Below, piece by piece: positions 61,160 to 64,000 of a stretch of 64,000 nucleotides of DNA. Each line of letters starts with the position of its first letter. Positions within the stretch are counted from its first letter, which is position 1. The notes under the pieces were generated by a model that searched no databases, was not told where the DNA came from, and was given only the letters and a program-made list of their open reading frames with translations. Position numbers and translations under genes: made by a program. The stretch is from Kutzneria viridogrisea. GTDB taxonomy: Bacteria; Actinomycetota; Actinomycetes; Mycobacteriales; Pseudonocardiaceae. Where the stretch lies: assembly GCA_014138725.1 (NCBI GenBank), contig JACJID010000002.1, forward strand, positions 696,001-760,000, in the 5' to 3' direction.

Positions 61160-61753
61160 ATGGCCGTCACCGATCACCGCAAGGGCCCTCGGCGGCGGGG
61201 CGACGACCTCAACAACGCGATCTTCGACGCCACGATGGCCGAACTGCTGGAGGTCGGCTACGAGCGGCTGACCATGGACCGGGTGGCCGAGCGGGCCCGC
61301 ACCAGCAAGGCCTCGCTGTACCGGCGCTGGTCGAACAAGGTGGAGCTGGTGCTGGAGACGCTGGTCAACAGCATGCCTGGACCGGAGGAGCTGCCCAGCA
61401 CCGGCTCACTGCGTGGCGACCTGCTCGCCGTGCTGCGGCACATGGTCACCGTCATGGACGGCCCGATCGGCGAGGCGGCGCGCCGGATGGTGGTCGAGTC
61501 ACTGGACAAGCCCGAGCTGATGCTGGCGGCCAGGAAGAAGTTCATCGACCGGCGCTACGAACTGCTGATGGCGGTGATGCGCAGGTGGGCCGACCGCGGC
61601 GAGGTCCGCGAACGGGCGGTGACCCGGCGGATCGCCGGGGTCGGCCCCAGCCTGCTGCGCGACCACTACCTGCTCAACCGGGGACCGATGCCGGACGAGG
61701 TGGTGGTCGAGATCGTGGACGAGGTGCTGCTCCCGCTGATCTCGGTCAGGTGA
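61160..61753 (+). CDS. TetR/AcrR-family transcriptional regulator
   Basis: A 197-residue repressor. The N-terminal helix-turn-helix is AIFDATMAELLEVGYERLTM then DRVAERARTSKASLYRRWSNKVEL, followed by an all-helical ligand-binding domain with a TetR_C_16-like end (RRIAGVGPSLLRDHYLL). ATG 61160 is preceded by AAGGGGGATGAG. It probably controls the divergent glycosyltransferase and may sense its acceptor. The 3' end overlaps the convergent HAD gene by 8 bp. Confidence 0.9.
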   Translation: MAVTDHRKGPRRRGDDLNNAIFDATMAELLEVGYERLTMDRVAERARTSKASLYRRWSNKVELVLETLVNSMPGPEELPSTGSLRGDLLAVLRHMVTVMDGPIGEAARRMVVESLDKPELMLAARKKFIDRRYELLMAVMRRWADRGEVRERAVTRRIAGVGPSLLRDHYLLNRGPMPDEVVVEIVDEVLLPLISVR

Positions 61754-62408
61754 GCAGCGCGGGCAGGTCGGCGACCGAGTCCAGCACGTGCGTGGCGCCC
61801 GCCCCGGACAACTCCGCCGCCGTGCCCGCTCCGGTCAGCACCCCGGCGACCACCGAGGCCCCGGCCCGCCGCCCACTGAGCACGTCGGACGGGGTGTCCC
61901 CGGCGACCGCGACCTCCCGGACGTCCTCGATCCCCAGGCGCAGCAGGCAGGTCAGCACCATGTCGGGGTACGGCCTGCCCCGGCCCGCGTCGCCGGGGGT
62001 GAGCGCGAGGTCGGCGAGATCGCGCCAGCCCAGCGCGTCCAGGATCGCGTCCTGGGTCGGCCGGGCGAAGCCGGTGGTGAACGCGACCTTCACGCCCCTC
62101 GCACGCAGCCCGCGAATCGCCTGCTCGGCGCCGGGCACCGGCTCACACAGCCCCTGCCCCACCAGCCGCGAGTACGCCTGTTCGAAGGCGGAGTTCGCTT
62201 GCTGGGCAAGGTCTTCCGCCAGCAGGGCGCGGAACACCACGATCTTGGACTGGCCCATGGTGGCCCGCACGTGTGCGAGCATGTCCGGGAATCGATCGTC
62301 CCGTTCGGACACTCCGACCGCGCCGATCGCCTCGGTGAACGCCCGCTCGACCAGGCCGTCGTCGGCGACAGTGGTACCCGCCATGTCCAGCACTGCCAAG
62401 CTAATCAC
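61746..62408 (-). CDS. Phosphonatase-like HAD hydrolase
   Basis: A 220-residue HAD-superfamily protein of the TIGR03351 type. Motif I is LAVLDMAGTTV (DxAGT, as in phosphonoacetaldehyde hydrolase). Cap-domain segment RATMGQSKIVVFRALL places Lys55 where PhnX has its Schiff-base lysine. Motif II is VAFTTGF and motif III/IV is VAVAGDTPSDVLSG. It may split a C-P bond in phosphonoacetaldehyde or a relative. GTG 62408 overlaps the stop of the upstream FAD oxidoreductase (GTGA), so both act together. Confidence 0.85.
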   Translation of the reverse strand: MISLAVLDMAGTTVADDGLVERAFTEAIGAVGVSERDDRFPDMLAHVRATMGQSKIVVFRALLAEDLAQQANSAFEQAYSRLVGQGLCEPVPGAEQAIRGLRARGVKVAFTTGFARPTQDAILDALGWRDLADLALTPGDAGRGRPYPDMVLTCLLRLGIEDVREVAVAGDTPSDVLSGRRAGASVVAGVLTGAGTAAELSGAGATHVLDSVADLPALLT

Positions 62409-63532
62409 AGCCCAAGCTCCTCTGCCGTGCGTTCCGCGATCGCGGGCGAACAGGTCATGCCGCGCCCACCGGGTCCGGTGATCAGCACGGCGTTGTCGGC
62501 AACTCGTTGCCGGTGCACGACTTCCGAGGTGTCCACGCACTGGGCGTAGACCCCGGCCCAGCGCCGTCGCACGGCGGGCAGCGGGCGGCCGAGGATCGAC
62601 TCGGCGACCTCGACCAGGTGCCGGTACGGCTCCTCGACCACGTCGAATCCGTACGGCTCCTCGTACTCGTGCGTGTCGCCGATTGTCAGCGAACCGTCAA
62701 GCCGTTGTACCACAAGCAGTTGCATCTTGTGCTCGGCGGCGACGGGCGGCTGCGGCTGCACCCGGTTGAGCTCGTCCAGCGCCGCGCCGCGGTAGGCCGG
62801 GTAGTAGCGGAAGCTGTCCCCGTCGGCCACCGAGGTGCTGAGCCGGAACTCGGCGGGTACCGTCTGCATCATCTGCAACCGCACACGCCGCACCGGCACG
62901 GCACCGGCGATTTCGCGCACCAACCCGCCCAGCGCTGCCCCGGTGCACAGCAGCACGAGGTCGGCCTCGTGCACCTCGCCGTGGTCGTCACGAACCCCGT
63001 TGGACAGCAAGGCCCGCACCTCGCGACCGGGTACGAAGCGGTACCGCCCGCTGGCGGCGAGGTGCTGCCGCAGCGCGGGTTGGGCCAGCCGCGGCTCGAC
63101 GGCCGCGTCCCGCTGGCACCACAACGCGCCAAGCGAGTCACCGGCCAACGCCGGGTTGACCTCGCGGACCTCGTTGGCCCCCAACAGGACCAGCCCGCGA
63201 CGCCGCGCGTCGGCCGCGGCGGCCACCTGTTTGGCCACCGCCAACTCGGCCTCGCTGCGTACGACCGTGAGCGAGCCGTTCGGCCGGAAGCCGATGCCGC
63301 CGACCTGCTCGCCGATCTCCTGCCACAGCTCACGCGCGCGTAACGCGGTGTCCAACTCCTCGCCCGCGGCTCGCCCGCCGACCCAGACCAGACCGAAGTT
63401 GCGCACCGAGGCGCCACGGGCCTCCAGTTCGCGTTCAACCTGCACAACCTCATGGCCGCGCCGCACGGCCTGCCACGCGTGCATGGTGCCCAGCACGCCG
63501 CCACCCACGATCAGAACTCGCACGGTCACCAC
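62405..63532 (-). CDS. TIGR03364-type FAD-dependent oxidoreductase
   Basis: A 375-residue DAO-family flavoprotein. It begins VRVLIVGGGVLGTMHAWQAVRRGHEVVQVER (FAD Rossmann GxGxxG and terminal Glu), then RNFGLVWVGG, LVLLCTGAALGGL, and a C-terminal FAD contact (VLITGPGGRGMTCSP). The TIGR03364 family is found beside phosphonatase-like hydrolases and is thought to oxidise an aminophosphonate to the aldehyde cleaved by its partner; that assignment is from family knowledge. Start is one of clustered GTGs (63532, 63529 or 63523). Divergent from tex. Confidence 0.86.
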   Translation of the reverse strand: MVTVRVLIVGGGVLGTMHAWQAVRRGHEVVQVERELEARGASVRNFGLVWVGGRAAGEELDTALRARELWQEIGEQVGGIGFRPNGSLTVVRSEAELAVAKQVAAAADARRRGLVLLGANEVREVNPALAGDSLGALWCQRDAAVEPRLAQPALRQHLAASGRYRFVPGREVRALLSNGVRDDHGEVHEADLVLLCTGAALGGLVREIAGAVPVRRVRLQMMQTVPAEFRLSTSVADGDSFRYYPAYRGAALDELNRVQPQPPVAAEHKMQLLVVQRLDGSLTIGDTHEYEEPYGFDVVEEPYRHLVEVAESILGRPLPAVRRRWAGVYAQCVDTSEVVHRQRVADNAVLITGPGGRGMTCSPAIAERTAEELGL

Positions 63533-63585
63533 CGTAACACGTGGACTAGAGCAGTTATCAATCCGTTACCAAGGAGAATCACCGC

Positions 63586-64000
63586 GTGCTGAAGTCGATT
63601 GAGCAGAGGATCGCCGACGAGCTCGGCGTACGGGACGGGCAGGTGAAGGCGGCCGTCGAGCTGCTCGACGGCGGAGCCACCGTGCCCTTCATCGCCCGGT
63701 ACCGCAAGGAGGTCACTGGCACGCTGGACGACGCCCAGCTGCGCACCCTCGAGGAACGACTGCGCTATCTGCGCGAGATGGAGGAACGCAGGACAGCGAT
63801 CCTGGAGTCGATCAACGAGCAGGGCAAGCTCACCGAGGAGCTGCGCGCCCAGATCGTGGAGGCCGACTCCAAGGCTCGCCTGGAGGACATCTACCTGCCG
63901 TACAAGCCCAAGCGGCGCACCAAGGCGCAGATCGCCAGGGAGGCCGGGCTGGAGCCGCTGGCCGACCAGCTGCTGGCCGACCCGACCCTGGACCCGCAGG
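63586..64000 (+). CDS. tex: Tex-like S1 RNA-binding protein, N-terminal part
   Basis: The visible 138 residues begin [20 protein letters not shown] and contain the Tex N-terminal helical domain signature: [20 protein letters not shown], then [22 protein letters not shown], and [20 protein letters not shown]. Tex is a transcription-associated, Spt6-related protein (~770-800 residues) with YqgF and S1 domains, which lie beyond the window. GTG 63586 follows AAGGAG. Partial at the right edge. Confidence 0.93.
   Translation, partial: MLKSIEQRIADELGVRDGQVKAAVELLDGGATVPFIARYRKEVTGTLDDAQLRTLEERLRYLREMEERRTAILESINEQGKLTEELRAQIVEADSKARLEDIYLPYKPKRRTKAQIAREAGLEPLADQLLADPTLDPQ

Noticed and set aside
59935..61170. 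Longer start for the glycosyltransferase (37 extra codons)
   Set aside because: The extension crosses the intergenic operator region and lacks a ribosome site. MRALFVVTPG is the normal family start.
59935..61753. Secondary-metabolite gene cluster suggested by the MGT-type glycosyltransferase
   Set aside because: No synthase, NDP-sugar or tailoring genes are near. A resistance or detoxification role controlled by the TetR protein is simpler.

Overview
This window is about 72% G+C by eye, has dense genes with many GTG starts, and contains sigA and sigB. It also carries the actinobacterial DUF3039/3093/3099/3159/3710/4193/7455 genes and Streptomyces-style chitinase promoter elements. I infer a filamentous, soil-type actinomycete, most likely of the Pseudonocardiaceae. 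The intergenic palindromes and 21-bp arrays fit that group in my recollection, but no search was run.

Left half (1-35,000): the gene order largely follows, from memory, the Mycobacterium tuberculosis stretch Rv2682c-Rv2710. It runs dxs1, trmA-like, APC transporter, ceoB/ceoC (TrkA), DUF3159, OB-fold protein, hydrolase, DUF3710, dut, DUF3093, DUF4193, cei, suhB, ppgK, sigA, YihY protein, sigB. This core is interrupted by accessory genes: a DinB-type protein and a PIN toxin/antitoxin pair (1.4-2.9 kb), a secreted beta-propeller (7.7-8.9 kb), a LysE exporter, a xylFGH/ROK sugar-import locus with a helicase (19-25.9 kb), and pseudouridine catabolism (psuGK). A class I fumarase follows sigB.

Middle (35-47.7 kb): a DUF4184 membrane protein, two tandem paralogous lipoproteins with an amino-acid permease, and an Uma2 nuclease-like protein. 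Then comes a complete oxidative hexuronate pathway arranged divergently around an IclR regulator: uronate dehydrogenase and ketoglutaric-semialdehyde dehydrogenase on the plus strand, and KdgD, GudD and an uncharacterised TIM-barrel-like protein on the minus strand. Together they should take glucuronate/galacturonate through glucarate to 2-oxoglutarate. An MHS-type transporter follows.

Right part (47.7-64 kb): RtcB RNA ligase, an RlpA-like wall protein with heptapeptide repeats, a phosphotransferase-like protein, a VOC protein, and a secreted polysaccharide-degradation block (GH27 alpha-galactosidase and two GH18 chitinases with duplicated chitin-binding modules behind two DasR-type operators). 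After these come an SGNH hydrolase, small redox enzyme/regulator pairs (HxlR, MarR), a TetR-controlled glycosyltransferase, a phosphonatase-like hydrolase coupled to an FAD oxidoreductase, and the start of tex.

The most unusual non-coding signals are two repeat systems concentrated between convergent genes. The first is arrays of a GCGAGTCCCGC-type unit spaced exactly 21 bp apart, one of them a mirror-symmetric array around a 12-bp hairpin. The second is 55-bp palindromes with TGTCA termini and interchangeable centres. I found no tRNA, rRNA, CRISPR array or insertion sequence.
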